Source: Xanthomonas campestris pv. phormiicola (GTDB lineage Bacteria > Pseudomonadota > Gammaproteobacteria > Xanthomonadales > Xanthomonadaceae). Taken from it: 64,000 bases of DNA. Below, piece after piece: positions 56,610 to 64,000 of the stretch. Every line of letters begins with the position of its first letter. Within the stretch, counting starts at the first letter, position 1. The stretch covers positions 310,001 through 374,000 of the forward strand of contig CP102593.1 of assembly GCA_025666215.1 (NCBI GenBank). Reading direction: 5' to 3'. A program made the position numbers and the translations under genes. Under the pieces are notes generated by a model. The model had not been told where the DNA came from. It made no database searches and saw only the letters and a list, made by a program, of their open reading frames with translations.

Positions 56610-56897
56610 ATGGATTTCGTCGTACCGCATGATCATCCCAGCCTGCCAGGGCATTTCCCGGGCCACCCGGTGGTGCCCGGCGTCGTCGTGCTGGACCACG
56701 TGCTGCAGGCCGTGGAGGCCGCGCACGGTGCGTGCGGGCCGCTGCGCCTGCCGCAGGTGAAGTTCCTGCAGCCGCTGCTGCCCGGGCAGCCGGCGCGGGT
56801 GGAACTGGACGGCGCCGCGCCGCGCTGGCGTTTCCGCGTGCGCCGCGGCGAGGACCTGCTGGTCAGCGGCGACCTGGTCGCCGAGGCGGCCCCGTGA
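56610..56897 (+). CDS. Hotdog-fold 3-hydroxyacyl-ACP dehydratase (ApeI-like)
   Basis: A 95-residue hotdog protein of the FabZ-like ApeI group. The catalytic-type HPSLPGHFPGHPVVPGVVVL lies at residues 9-28, with the active-site histidine and the conserved Gly-His-Phe-Pro-Gly. Such enzymes remove water from 3-hydroxyacyl-ACP during polyene elongation. It is short compared with FabZ (~150). The stop overlaps the next start (GTGA). Confidence 0.83.
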   Translation: MDFVVPHDHPSLPGHFPGHPVVPGVVVLDHVLQAVEAAHGACGPLRLPQVKFLQPLLPGQPARVELDGAAPRWRFRVRRGEDLLVSGDLVAEAAP

Positions 56898-57868
56898 GCG
56901 CCAGCTGGAAACACCGCCCCGAGGGCGGTGGCCGCTTCGCGCTGTGGCTGATCCGCAGCATCGCCCGCTACGGCGGCCGCGCGCTCGGGCGCCTGCTGCT
57001 GTATCCGATCACCGTGTATTTCCTGCTGGTGCGCGGCCCGGAGCGTCGCGACTCGCGCGACTACCTGGGCCGCGTGTTCGCTCGCCCGGCCACGCTGCTG
57101 GACGTGGCCCGGCACATCCACACCTTCGCCTCGACCATCCTGGACCGGGTGTTCATGCTGTGCGGGCAGATGCACCGTTTCCGGGTCGACATCCAGGGCC
57201 TGGAGCAACTGCACGCGCAGATGGACCGCGGCCGCGGCGTGCTGATCTTCGGCTCGCACCTGGGCAGCTTCGACGCGCTGCGGGTGCTGGCCACCGAGCG
57301 CCCCGACGTGCAGGTCAAGGTGGTGCTGGACAAGGCCCACAACCCGGCGATGACCGAACTGCTGGGCGCGCTGAACCCGCAGCTGGCGGCCAACATCATC
57401 GATGCCGGCATGGACAGCACCTCGATCGTCATGGCGATCAAGCAGGCCACCGACGAAGGCGCGCTGGTCGCGCTGCTGGTCGATCGGCCGCGCCCGGAAG
57501 ACCCGGCGCTGCCGGCCGCGTTCATCGGCCAGGGCGCGATGTTCCCGACCTCGCCGTGGCTGATCGCCGCGGCGCTGAAGGTGCCGGTGGTGCTGGCGTT
57601 CGGCCTGTACCGCGGCGGCAACCGCTACCAGCTGGTGTTCGAGACCTTCAGCGAAGGCCTGGACCTGCCGCGCCGGCAGCGTGCGCCGGCATTGGCCGCG
57701 CTCATCCGCGATTACGCCGCCAGGCTGGAACATTACACGCGCTCCGCGCCGTACAACTGGTTCAACTTCTACGATTTCTGGAACAACCGCCATGCCGATG
57801 CGCCGCCTCTTGCCGTGGATGCTGATACTGCTGTGCAGCGCCGCACCGCTGTGCGCCGCGTCGCCTGA
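56894..57868 (+). CDS. LpxL/HtrB-family lipid acyltransferase
   Basis: A 324-residue lysophospholipid/lipid A acyltransferase-fold protein. An N-terminal hydrophobic stretch (~residues 25-45) is followed by the catalytic HLGSFD (~122-127), then DRPRPEDPALPAAFIGQGAM and a C-terminal NWFNFYDFWN. The start is GTG 56894, overlapping the dehydratase stop. It is likely to acylate the pigment lipid. It overlaps the LolA-like gene by 77 bp. Confidence 0.86.
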   Translation: MSASWKHRPEGGGRFALWLIRSIARYGGRALGRLLLYPITVYFLLVRGPERRDSRDYLGRVFARPATLLDVARHIHTFASTILDRVFMLCGQMHRFRVDIQGLEQLHAQMDRGRGVLIFGSHLGSFDALRVLATERPDVQVKVVLDKAHNPAMTELLGALNPQLAANIIDAGMDSTSIVMAIKQATDEGALVALLVDRPRPEDPALPAAFIGQGAMFPTSPWLIAAALKVPVVLAFGLYRGGNRYQLVFETFSEGLDLPRRQRAPALAALIRDYAARLEHYTRSAPYNWFNFYDFWNNRHADAPPLAVDADTAVQRRTAVRRVA

Positions 57869-58439
57869 GCCGCTGGACCCCGGCTGGATCCTGCAGAAGC
57901 TGGCGCGGCCGGTCCCGGTCAGCACCGAGTTCGTCGAACTGCGCGGCTCGGCGCTGCTGAAGGCGCCGTTGCGGGTGCAGGGCCAGTACCGGCGCCCGGA
58001 CACCGACACGCTGGTGCGCGAGGTCACCGCGCCGTACCGCGAGACCACCACCCTGCGCGGCGGCGAAGCCACGCTGGAGCGCGCCGGCAAGCCGCCGCGG
58101 CGCTTCTCGCTGGCGCGGGTGCCGGAACTGGCCGGCCTGCAGAACGGTTTCGGCGCGCTGCTGTCCGGCGACCAGGCGCAGCTGCAGCAGCACTACGCGC
58201 TGAGCAGCAGCGGCACGCGCGAGCGCTGGCAGCTGCAACTGCAGCCCAAGGACCCGGCGCTGGCCGCGCAGGTGCGCAGCCTGCGCCTGTACGGCCGCGG
58301 CGCCGAGCTGCGCTGCATCGAGACCACCCCGGCCAAGGGCGACGTGCAGCGCACCCTGCTGGCCGGCGCCGCGCGCGACGCGGCCAGCCTGGCCGAGACC
58401 GAGGCGCTGACCGCGCTGTGCCACGGCGACGCGCGCTGA
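57792..58439 (+). CDS. LolA-like outer-membrane lipoprotein carrier protein
   Basis: A 215-residue periplasmic protein with a signal (MPMRRLLPWMLILLCSAAPL, cleavage near residue 24). The mature domain is a LolA-like half-barrel: FVELRGSALLKAPLRVQGQY early and LRLYGRGAELRCIETTPAKG late. LolA-like carriers in aryl polyene clusters are thought to shuttle the pigment lipid across the periplasm. An alternative start is the ATG at 57798. It begins inside the upstream acyltransferase gene. Confidence 0.8.
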   Translation: MPMRRLLPWMLILLCSAAPLCAASPEPLDPGWILQKLARPVPVSTEFVELRGSALLKAPLRVQGQYRRPDTDTLVREVTAPYRETTTLRGGEATLERAGKPPRRFSLARVPELAGLQNGFGALLSGDQAQLQQHYALSSSGTRERWQLQLQPKDPALAAQVRSLRLYGRGAELRCIETTPAKGDVQRTLLAGAARDAASLAETEALTALCHGDAR

Positions 58440-58525
58440 TGTCCGCCTGCGATCGCTGCGGGCGGGCCGTGCTGCGCGTGGCCCCGGGTAAGAACGTGCT
58501 GGCGCTTGCGTGGTCGCAGCGATGA
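58439..58525 (+). CDS. Possible 28-residue small protein, coupled on both sides
   Basis: An ATG at 58439 overlaps the LolA-like stop (TGATG) and its TGA overlaps the MMPL start (ATGA, 58522-58525). The peptide starts MSACDRCGRAV, with a CxxC, and ends AWSQR. Perfect coupling at both ends is suggestive, but the length is short, there is no ribosome binding site of its own and no homology can be judged, so it may be chance. Confidence 0.35.
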   Translation: MSACDRCGRAVLRVAPGKNVLALAWSQR

Positions 58526-60873
58526 AACGTGGATTGAGTTCGAAGGCGCGTATCTCGCTGGCGCTGCTGTGGCTGGCGCTGCTGACCGTGGCCGGCATCT
58601 GGCTGGGCAACGTGCTGCAGGTCTCGGGCGATCTGCGCAAGTTCATGCCCGAAGCTCAGACCCCCGCGCAAAGATTGCTGCTCGACGAACTCGGCGAAGG
58701 CCCGGGCTCGCGGCTGCTGCTGATGTCGCTGTCCGGCGCCGATGCGCCGACCCTGGCGCGGCAATCGCAGGCGCTGCGCGCGCAGCTGGCCGCGCAGCGC
58801 GACACCTTCGAGCTGGTCGCCAACGGCGCCGATGCCGGCCTGGACGCGATTCCCGAGCGCCTGCTGGCCTACCGCTACCTGCTCAGCGACAGCTTCGACG
58901 CCCAGCCGCTGGATGCGGCCACCCTGGCCGACGCGCTGCAGGCGCGGCTGCAGGACCTGGGCTCGCCGGCCGCGGCGATGGTCGAGCCGTTGCTGCCGCG
59001 CGATCCGACCCTGGAAGTGCTGCACCTGGCCGAAAGCCTGCAGCCGGCCGGCGGCCCGCAGCAGCGCGACGGGGTCTGGTTCGACCGCGCCGGCAAGGAC
59101 GCGTTGCTGGTCGCGCAGACCCGCGCCGCCGGGTTCGATCCGACCGGGCAGCAGCAGGCGGTGGACGCGATCCATGCCGCCTTCGCCAAGGCCAGCGCCG
59201 GCAGCGGCAGCCGCCTGACCCTGACCGGCCCCGGCGCGTTCTCGGTGGAGATCGGCGGGCGCACCCAGAACGAGGCGCAGTGGATCGGCATGCTGGATAC
59301 GCTGGGCCTGATCGTGCTGCTGCTGGTCGCCTACCGCAGCTGGAAGATCCCGGTGCTCGGCGTGCTGCCGCTGGCCAGCGCCGGCCTGGCCGGGCTGGGC
59401 GCGGTGGCGCTGCTGTTCGACGGCGTGCACGGCATCACCGTGGCGTTCGGCTTCACCCTGATCGGCGTGGTCCAGGACTATCCGATCCACCTGTTCAGCC
59501 ATCAGCGCCCGGGCCTGGATCCGCGCGCCAACGCGCGCCACCTGTGGCCGACGCTGGCCACCGGCGTGGTCTCCACCTGCATCGCCTACGTCACCTTCCT
59601 GTTCTCCGGCGTGGACGGCCTGCGCCAGCTGGCGGTGTTCACCATCGCCGGGCTGCTGGTGGCGGCGCTGACCACGCGCCTGCTGCTGCCGGCGCTGATC
59701 GATCCGTCGCCGCGCGACCATGCCGATTCGCCGGCGCTGGCGCGGCTGTGGCGCGGCATCGCGCGGTTGCCGCGGCCGCGCTGGTCGCTGCTGCCGCTGG
59801 CGCTGGTCGCGGCGGCGGTGATCGCGTTCGCGCCGGGCCCGTTCTGGCAGAACGACCTGTCCAAGCTGACCCCGGTGCCGGCCGACGGCCTGGCCCGCGA
59901 CGCGCACCTGCGCAAGGAACTGGGCGCGCCCGACGTGCGCTACGTGCTGGCGCTGCCGGCCGCCTCCGCCGACGCCGCGCTGGCCGCGTCCGAACGGCTG
60001 CGACCGCGCCTGGATGCGCTGGTCGCGCGCGGCGAGCTGGCCGGCTACGACATGGCCGCGCGCTACCTGCCCAGCGCGGCGACCCAGCAGCGGCGCCAGG
60101 CGGCGTTGCCGGACGCGGCGCAGGCGCGCGCGCTGACCGCCGCGGCGGTCGCCGCCACGCCGTTCCGTGCCGATGCCTTCGCCCCGTTCCTGGCCGACCT
60201 GGAGCGCGCGCGCAATGCGCCGCCGCTGACCGCGCGCGACCTGCATGGCACGCCGCTGGCAACCACGGTCGATGGCCTGTTGCTGGACCGCGCCGACCGC
60301 GCCACCGCGCTGGTGTCGCTGACCGGCCTGCGCGATCCGGCGCTGCTGGCCGGCGCGGTGCAGGGCAGCGGCGCGCAACTGATGGACCTGAAGGAGGCCT
60401 CCGAATCGCTGGTCGCCGCCTACCGCGGGCGCGTGCTCGGCGCGCTCGGCATCGCCGCGCTGCTGCTGGCGCTGACCGTGGCGATCGCGCTGCGCACGCC
60501 GCGCCGGATCGCGCGCGTGCTGCTGCCGATGGCGCTGACCACGCTGCTGATCCTGGCGATCCTGCGCGGCTGCGGGGTCGAACTGAACCTGTTCCACCTG
60601 ATCGCGCTGATCCTGGCCGCCGGCCTGGGCCTGGACTACGCGCTGTTCTTCGACCATGCCGGCGACGACCGCGCCGACCAGCTGCGCACCCTGCACGCGC
60701 TGATCGTGTGCAGCCTGATGACGCTGCTGGTGTTCGCGTTGCTGGCCGCCTCCAGCATCCCGGTGCTGCGCGCGATCGGCAGCACCGTGGCGCTGGGCGT
60801 GCTGTTCAATTTCGTGCTGGCGTTGCTGATCTCGCGCGAGACCGCCAGCGACGCGCCGGCCGTGGCGCATTAG
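58522..60873 (+). CDS. MMPL/RND-superfamily exporter
   Basis: A 783-residue inner-membrane transporter with the MMPL pattern: one N-terminal helix, a large periplasmic loop, a block of five to six helices (~residues 255-400), a second loop, and a final six-helix block. FGFTLIGVVQDYPIHLFSHQ and AAGLGLDYALFFDH are the GxxxDY/F signature segments of the two halves. In aryl polyene clusters such pumps export the finished lipid-pigment. ATG 58522 is used; GTG 58510 is possible. Confidence 0.9.
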   Translation: MKRGLSSKARISLALLWLALLTVAGIWLGNVLQVSGDLRKFMPEAQTPAQRLLLDELGEGPGSRLLLMSLSGADAPTLARQSQALRAQLAAQRDTFELVANGADAGLDAIPERLLAYRYLLSDSFDAQPLDAATLADALQARLQDLGSPAAAMVEPLLPRDPTLEVLHLAESLQPAGGPQQRDGVWFDRAGKDALLVAQTRAAGFDPTGQQQAVDAIHAAFAKASAGSGSRLTLTGPGAFSVEIGGRTQNEAQWIGMLDTLGLIVLLLVAYRSWKIPVLGVLPLASAGLAGLGAVALLFDGVHGITVAFGFTLIGVVQDYPIHLFSHQRPGLDPRANARHLWPTLATGVVSTCIAYVTFLFSGVDGLRQLAVFTIAGLLVAALTTRLLLPALIDPSPRDHADSPALARLWRGIARLPRPRWSLLPLALVAAAVIAFAPGPFWQNDLSKLTPVPADGLARDAHLRKELGAPDVRYVLALPAASADAALAASERLRPRLDALVARGELAGYDMAARYLPSAATQQRRQAALPDAAQARALTAAAVAATPFRADAFAPFLADLERARNAPPLTARDLHGTPLATTVDGLLLDRADRATALVSLTGLRDPALLAGAVQGSGAQLMDLKEASESLVAAYRGRVLGALGIAALLLALTVAIALRTPRRIARVLLPMALTTLLILAILRGCGVELNLFHLIALILAAGLGLDYALFFDHAGDDRADQLRTLHALIVCSLMTLLVFALLAASSIPVLRAIGSTVALGVLFNFVLALLISRETASDAPAVAH

Positions 60874-60883
60874 GAGACGCTGC

Positions 60884-61327
60884 ATGACCGAGCTTCCGCG
60901 CGGCCGCGACGCGATCGCGGCGCTGGTGCCGCACCAGGGCCTGATGTGCCTGTGGGAAGACGTGCTCGCCTGGGACGCGCAGCGCATCGTGTTGCGCAGC
61001 CACGCGCACCGCGCCAGCGCGCATCCGCTGCGCAGCGGCGGCCGCCTGCGCGCGCTGCACCTGTGCGAGTACGGCGCGCAGGCGATGGCGGTGCACGGCG
61101 GCCTGCTCGGCCGCGCCAGCGGCAAGCCGGTGCGCCCGGGCATGCTGGTCGCGCTGCGCGGGGTGCAGCTGCATGTGGCCGAGCTGCAGGATCTGCCGGA
61201 GGCGATCGAGTGCGAGGCCGACGTGCTGCTGCAGGCCGAGGACAGCCAGCAGTACGGCTTCCGCATCGTGCATCGCGACCAGCTGCTGGCCGAAGGCCGC
61301 GCCACGGTGATGCTGGGCGCGGCGTAG
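60884..61327 (+). CDS. Hotdog 3-hydroxyacyl-ACP dehydratase (ApeP-like)
   Basis: A 147-residue hotdog-fold protein similar to ApeP, the second dehydratase of aryl polyene systems. LVPHQGLMCLWEDVLAWD and LHLCEYGAQAMAVHGGLLGR are family marks. It ends with the AEGRATVMLG strand. It should act with the 56610 dehydratase on different chain lengths. It is the last pigment gene in the window; ketosynthase and ketoreductase genes that usually come next are absent. Confidence 0.83.
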   Translation: MTELPRGRDAIAALVPHQGLMCLWEDVLAWDAQRIVLRSHAHRASAHPLRSGGRLRALHLCEYGAQAMAVHGGLLGRASGKPVRPGMLVALRGVQLHVAELQDLPEAIECEADVLLQAEDSQQYGFRIVHRDQLLAEGRATVMLGAA

Positions 61328-61397
61328 CGCCCAGCGGGCTCGGCGGGGGCGCGCCTACCAGGCCCAATGCGGCGTACTCGGGAATTGATGTCGCGCC

Positions 61398-62879
61398 CTA
61401 GGGGTCCCGCTCGAGTCCGGTTCGAATCCCGCTCGCTACGCCGCCGCCACCGCCGCCGCGCCGGACTGCGGGCGCGATCCAGCCGACCGCTGCGGCAGCG
61501 GCCAGGAGGTAGACGCTGCCCGCCAGCATGGCGACGCTCCACAGCGCGGTGACCAGCTGCGGCGCCAATGCCGAGGCCGCACTGGCGGCCGCGACGCCAA
61601 GCAGGCTGCCGGCCTGGCGCAGCGCGTTCAACAGGCCGGATGCGACACCGGATGCCGTATCGGGCACTTGCTCGAGCACGACCGCGATCATCGGCGGCAC
61701 CGAAGCGGACGTGCCCGCGCCGAACACGGCGAGCGCCGCCGCGATCGCTAGCCAGGACGCATGTCCGGCCAGCAAGTGCGCCGCCAACGGCACAGACACG
61801 GCGGCGAGGAGCAGGCTGCCGGCGATGAGCCGGCGCGGCGACACGCGCGGCTGCAGCCTTCCGGCGATCGCATTGCCGATCGACAGGCTCGCCGCGACAG
61901 GCAGCAAGGCCAGCCCGGTGTGGTGCGCGTCGAGCCCATCGCCATCATGCAGGTAGAGGCTGAGGATGAACAGCATCCCGAAATAGCCGACATAGACCAG
62001 ACAGCCGATGAGGTTGGCCGCGACGAAGACCGGATTGCGGAACCACGCGAGCGGGACCATGGGGACGTGCACGCGGCGCTCGATCGCGACCCAGCCGAGG
62101 GCGGCGCCGACCGCGATGGCCGCGGCGAGCCAGATGGCAGGTGACCTCGATCCCTGATCCGGCCATTCGATCATGACGAAGCAGAGCGCGCCGAGCGCTG
62201 CGATACTGGCGATCTGCCCTCCCCAGTCGAACCGCTGCGGGCGCGGCGTCGAGCGGTCGCGCACGACCCGGGCGGTCAGCGCGAAGGCCAACAAGCCCGT
62301 AGGCACGTTGACGAAGAAGACGCTGCGCCAGCCGAAGCTGCCGACCAGCAGGCCACCGCCGACCGGGCCGAGCGCTGCAGCGACGGAAGCGATACCGGCC
62401 CATGTCGCGATCGCGCTCGCTCGCTCGCCGGCCTCGTCGAAGGTCGCGCGCACCACGGCCAGCGAGGCGGGCAGGAACAGCGCCGCTCCGATGCCTTGCA
62501 CCAGCCGGGCCGCGACCAGCCATGCCACTGTGCTGGCGCCCGCGCATAGGGCGGAAGCCAGGACGAACAACGCCAATCCCGCGAGATAGACCCGTTTGCC
62601 GCCCCAACGATCCGCCAAAACGCCGCCGGCCAGGATCAGCGCCGCCATGCTCAACGTATAGGCATCGACGATCCAGGCGAGGCCACCGACCGTCGCGGCG
62701 AGATCGGCGCGCAACGCCGGCAGCGCGACGTTGACGATGGTGGCGTCGAGCACCGCCATGAACATGCCGCCGGCGACGAGCCACAAGGTCGCCTTGCGCC
62801 GCCTTGGCGAGATCGGTCCATGGTCGCCGCTGCCAGGAACATCGGCGCGGGAAGGGCTTGGAATATCGCATCGCATCAT
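61398..62879 (-). CDS. MFS drug-efflux transporter (DHA2/EmrB-QacA family)
   Basis: A 493-residue, 14-helix drug:proton antiporter. The first cytosolic loop has GGVLADRWGGKRVYLAGL (motif A, ~residues 85-102). TM1 holds FMAVLDATIVNVALPAL, the DHA2 motif D1. GPVGGGLLVGSFGWRSVFFV (~165-184) is motif C. Substrates are likely hydrophobic drugs or dyes. It is divergent from a LysR regulator that probably controls it. The C-terminus is glycine-rich and may be longer than usual. Confidence 0.9.
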   Translation of the reverse strand: MMRCDIPSPSRADVPGSGDHGPISPRRRKATLWLVAGGMFMAVLDATIVNVALPALRADLAATVGGLAWIVDAYTLSMAALILAGGVLADRWGGKRVYLAGLALFVLASALCAGASTVAWLVAARLVQGIGAALFLPASLAVVRATFDEAGERASAIATWAGIASVAAALGPVGGGLLVGSFGWRSVFFVNVPTGLLAFALTARVVRDRSTPRPQRFDWGGQIASIAALGALCFVMIEWPDQGSRSPAIWLAAAIAVGAALGWVAIERRVHVPMVPLAWFRNPVFVAANLIGCLVYVGYFGMLFILSLYLHDGDGLDAHHTGLALLPVAASLSIGNAIAGRLQPRVSPRRLIAGSLLLAAVSVPLAAHLLAGHASWLAIAAALAVFGAGTSASVPPMIAVVLEQVPDTASGVASGLLNALRQAGSLLGVAAASAASALAPQLVTALWSVAMLAGSVYLLAAAAAVGWIAPAVRRGGGGGGVASGIRTGLERDP

Positions 62880-62917
62880 CGGACACCTCTTGCTGGATCC
62901 GATTCTACGAATGCGCG

Positions 62918-62959
62918 TGATGCATCAAAGCAGTATATTTGCGTACGTCTGATGCATGA
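62918..62959. promoter_or_regulatory. Putative LysR operator in the MFS/LysR intergenic region
   Basis: Two ATGCAT-centred boxes, TGATGCATCA (62918-62927, a perfect palindrome) and TGATGCATGA (62950-62959), are 32 bp apart, about three helical turns. A TATATT (62934-62939) lies between them. The layout suits a tetrameric LysR-type regulator acting on both divergent promoters. Confidence 0.5.
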
Positions 62960-62993
62960 ATGCGTCAGCGCCCACGCGCTCGGGAGGGCTGCG

Positions 62994-63866
62994 ATGAACT
63001 GGGACAATGCGCGGTTCTTCCTGGCCATCGCGCGCGCTGGCACGCTGCGCGGCGCGGCGCGGCAGTTGCGCGTCGATCAGGCGACGGTCGGGCGGCGCCT
63101 GGCGGCACTGGAAGAAGAGCTCGGCGCGCGGCTGTTCCTGCGCACGCCCTCGCTCTACGTGCTCACGCCTGCCGGCGAGGCGCTGGTCGAACCGGTCGAG
63201 GCGGTCGAACGCTCCGTCGCGCAGATGGAGCGACGGGTGATGGGCCTGGACGAACGGCTGACCGGTTCGGTGCGGGTGGCGACGACCGATTCCCTCGGCA
63301 AGCGCTTCGTCCTTGCGGCGATCGCCCGCATGCGCGGCCAACACCCCGGCATCGAGGTCGCCTGCCTGACCTCGCAGGATGTCGCCAACCTGACCCGGCG
63401 CGAGGCGGATATCGCCATCCGCACCGTGCGCCCGGACGCGCCCGATTTGATCGTGCGCCGCCTGGCGACGCTGCAGACGGGAATCTATGCCTCGCGGGCT
63501 TATCTCGCCGTGCGCGGCACCCCGGCCCCGGGCAGCGGCCTTGCAGGCCATGATCTGGTCGCCTACCACCAGCCGGTGGCGCCGACGGCGCCGGCCACGC
63601 TCTGCGGGGAACCGGCCGGCAGCGGGAGGGTGGTGCTCCGCGCATCCTCCTCGGTTGCCCTCGTCGATGCCACGGTGGCCGGGATCGGCATCGCCGAACT
63701 GCCCTGCTACCGCGCCGACACCGAGCCGGAACTGATGCGGCTCATGCCGGATCGCCACGCCGATTTCGACGTCTGGCTTGTGGCCCATGCCGATCTCTAC
63801 AAGACCGCCCGTATCCAGGCGCTGATCGAGGCGCTGGTCGAGCAGTTCGAGCTGGCCCGGTCCTGA
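62994..63866 (+). CDS. LysR family transcriptional regulator
   Basis: A 290-residue LTTR. The N-terminal winged helix MNWDNARFFLAIARAGTLRG, AARQLRVDQATVGRRLAALE is textbook, followed by the periplasmic-binding-protein-like effector domain (VRVATTDSLGKRF; VALVDATVAGIGIAELPCYR). It is preceded by GGGAGG (62982-62987). The divergent MFS gene and the operator boxes between them suggest local control of the efflux gene. The inducer is unknown. Confidence 0.92.
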   Translation: MNWDNARFFLAIARAGTLRGAARQLRVDQATVGRRLAALEEELGARLFLRTPSLYVLTPAGEALVEPVEAVERSVAQMERRVMGLDERLTGSVRVATTDSLGKRFVLAAIARMRGQHPGIEVACLTSQDVANLTRREADIAIRTVRPDAPDLIVRRLATLQTGIYASRAYLAVRGTPAPGSGLAGHDLVAYHQPVAPTAPATLCGEPAGSGRVVLRASSSVALVDATVAGIGIAELPCYRADTEPELMRLMPDRHADFDVWLVAHADLYKTARIQALIEALVEQFELARS

Positions 63867-64000
63867 ACCCAACCCGGCCTCGCGCATCGCCGCCCACAGC
63901 GGCTTGCGCGCAGACGCAGGGTCGCGGGAAGCGCGCATGACCGTGCCGGCAATCGCCGCTTCGGACGCGCAGCGGCCGGCGCCACGGCCTCGCTCATCGG
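63867..64000. other. Window end, no gene called
   Basis: The last 134 bp are GC-rich. Both a plus-strand ATG (63938) and minus-strand frames are open, but none has a recognisable sequence, so nothing is called. A gene could begin or end just beyond the edge. Confidence 0.4.

Noticed and set aside
61410..61440. GGTTCGAATCCCG, resembling a tRNA T-arm and possible attachment site next to the MFS gene
   Set aside because: The flanking bases do not pair into a T-stem or acceptor stem, no tRNA body precedes it, and it lies within the 3' end of the MFS reading frame.
58024..61542. 1172-codon open frame on the minus strand
   Set aside because: Shadow of the LolA, MMPL and dehydratase genes, all of which have clear motifs on the plus strand.

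Overview
The window is a very GC-rich, densely coded chromosomal segment from a member of the Xanthomonadaceae, most likely Xanthomonas. Three things support this. There is a xanthomonadin (brominated aryl polyene) pigment cluster with a XanB2-type chorismatase, a halogenase and a dedicated acyl carrier protein. There is an effector carrying the XVIPCD tail of the Xanthomonadales type IV killing system. There is an sX13-like small RNA next to polA. Xanthomonas-style REP elements and heptamer repeats are scattered between genes. No rRNA, tRNA or CRISPR array was seen.

Layout. 0-9.4 kb is housekeeping: the end of xthA, a GFA-like protein, a GlsB-type membrane protein, a phosphopantetheinyl transferase, a PhoD-type phosphatase, rsmG-parA-parB, a SUFU-domain protein and a three-gene sugar/lipid block (epimerase, GT2, LAB_N). 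9.4-10.6 kb is a REP-associated transposase between inverted REPs, one of them split by a 98-bp MITE. 10.6-20.4 kb holds a DUF885 protein and a heavy-metal efflux locus (CzcI-like, CzcC, CzcB, CzcA, CDF), with a nested-hairpin repeat between czcB and czcA. 20.4-26.4 kb holds rpmB-rpmG, a cardiolipin-synthase-type enzyme, an FAD/NAD(P) protein and uvrD. 26.4-35 kb is a looser accessory stretch with a decayed glycosyltransferase, an M61 peptidase, a frameshifted acetyltransferase, a stress protein and repeats. 35-49 kb holds polA with sX13 downstream, DUF421, DUF2164-hemF, an S9 peptidase and a cyanide-insensitive-type bd oxidase (cydAB).

47.7-61.3 kb is the xanthomonadin locus: the AMP ligase XanA2, then XanB2 and the halogenase on the minus strand, then ACP, membrane protein, acyltransferases, dehydratases, a LolA-like carrier and an MMPL exporter on the plus strand. 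XanB2 makes hydroxybenzoate from chorismate, the ligase loads it on the ACP, the dehydratases act on the growing polyene, and the acyltransferase/LolA/MMPL set probably builds and exports the membrane-anchored pigment. No ketosynthase or ketoreductase of the pathway is present; the cluster stops at an MFS/LysR pair.

The most striking element is a probable interbacterial toxin-immunity pair between xanA2 and xanB2. A lipoprotein (candidate immunity) sits 15 nt upstream of a 504-residue protein that combines an N-terminal HExxH metalloprotease-like domain with a C-terminal XVIPCD secretion signal. The base composition of the pair is visibly lower in GC than its surroundings.
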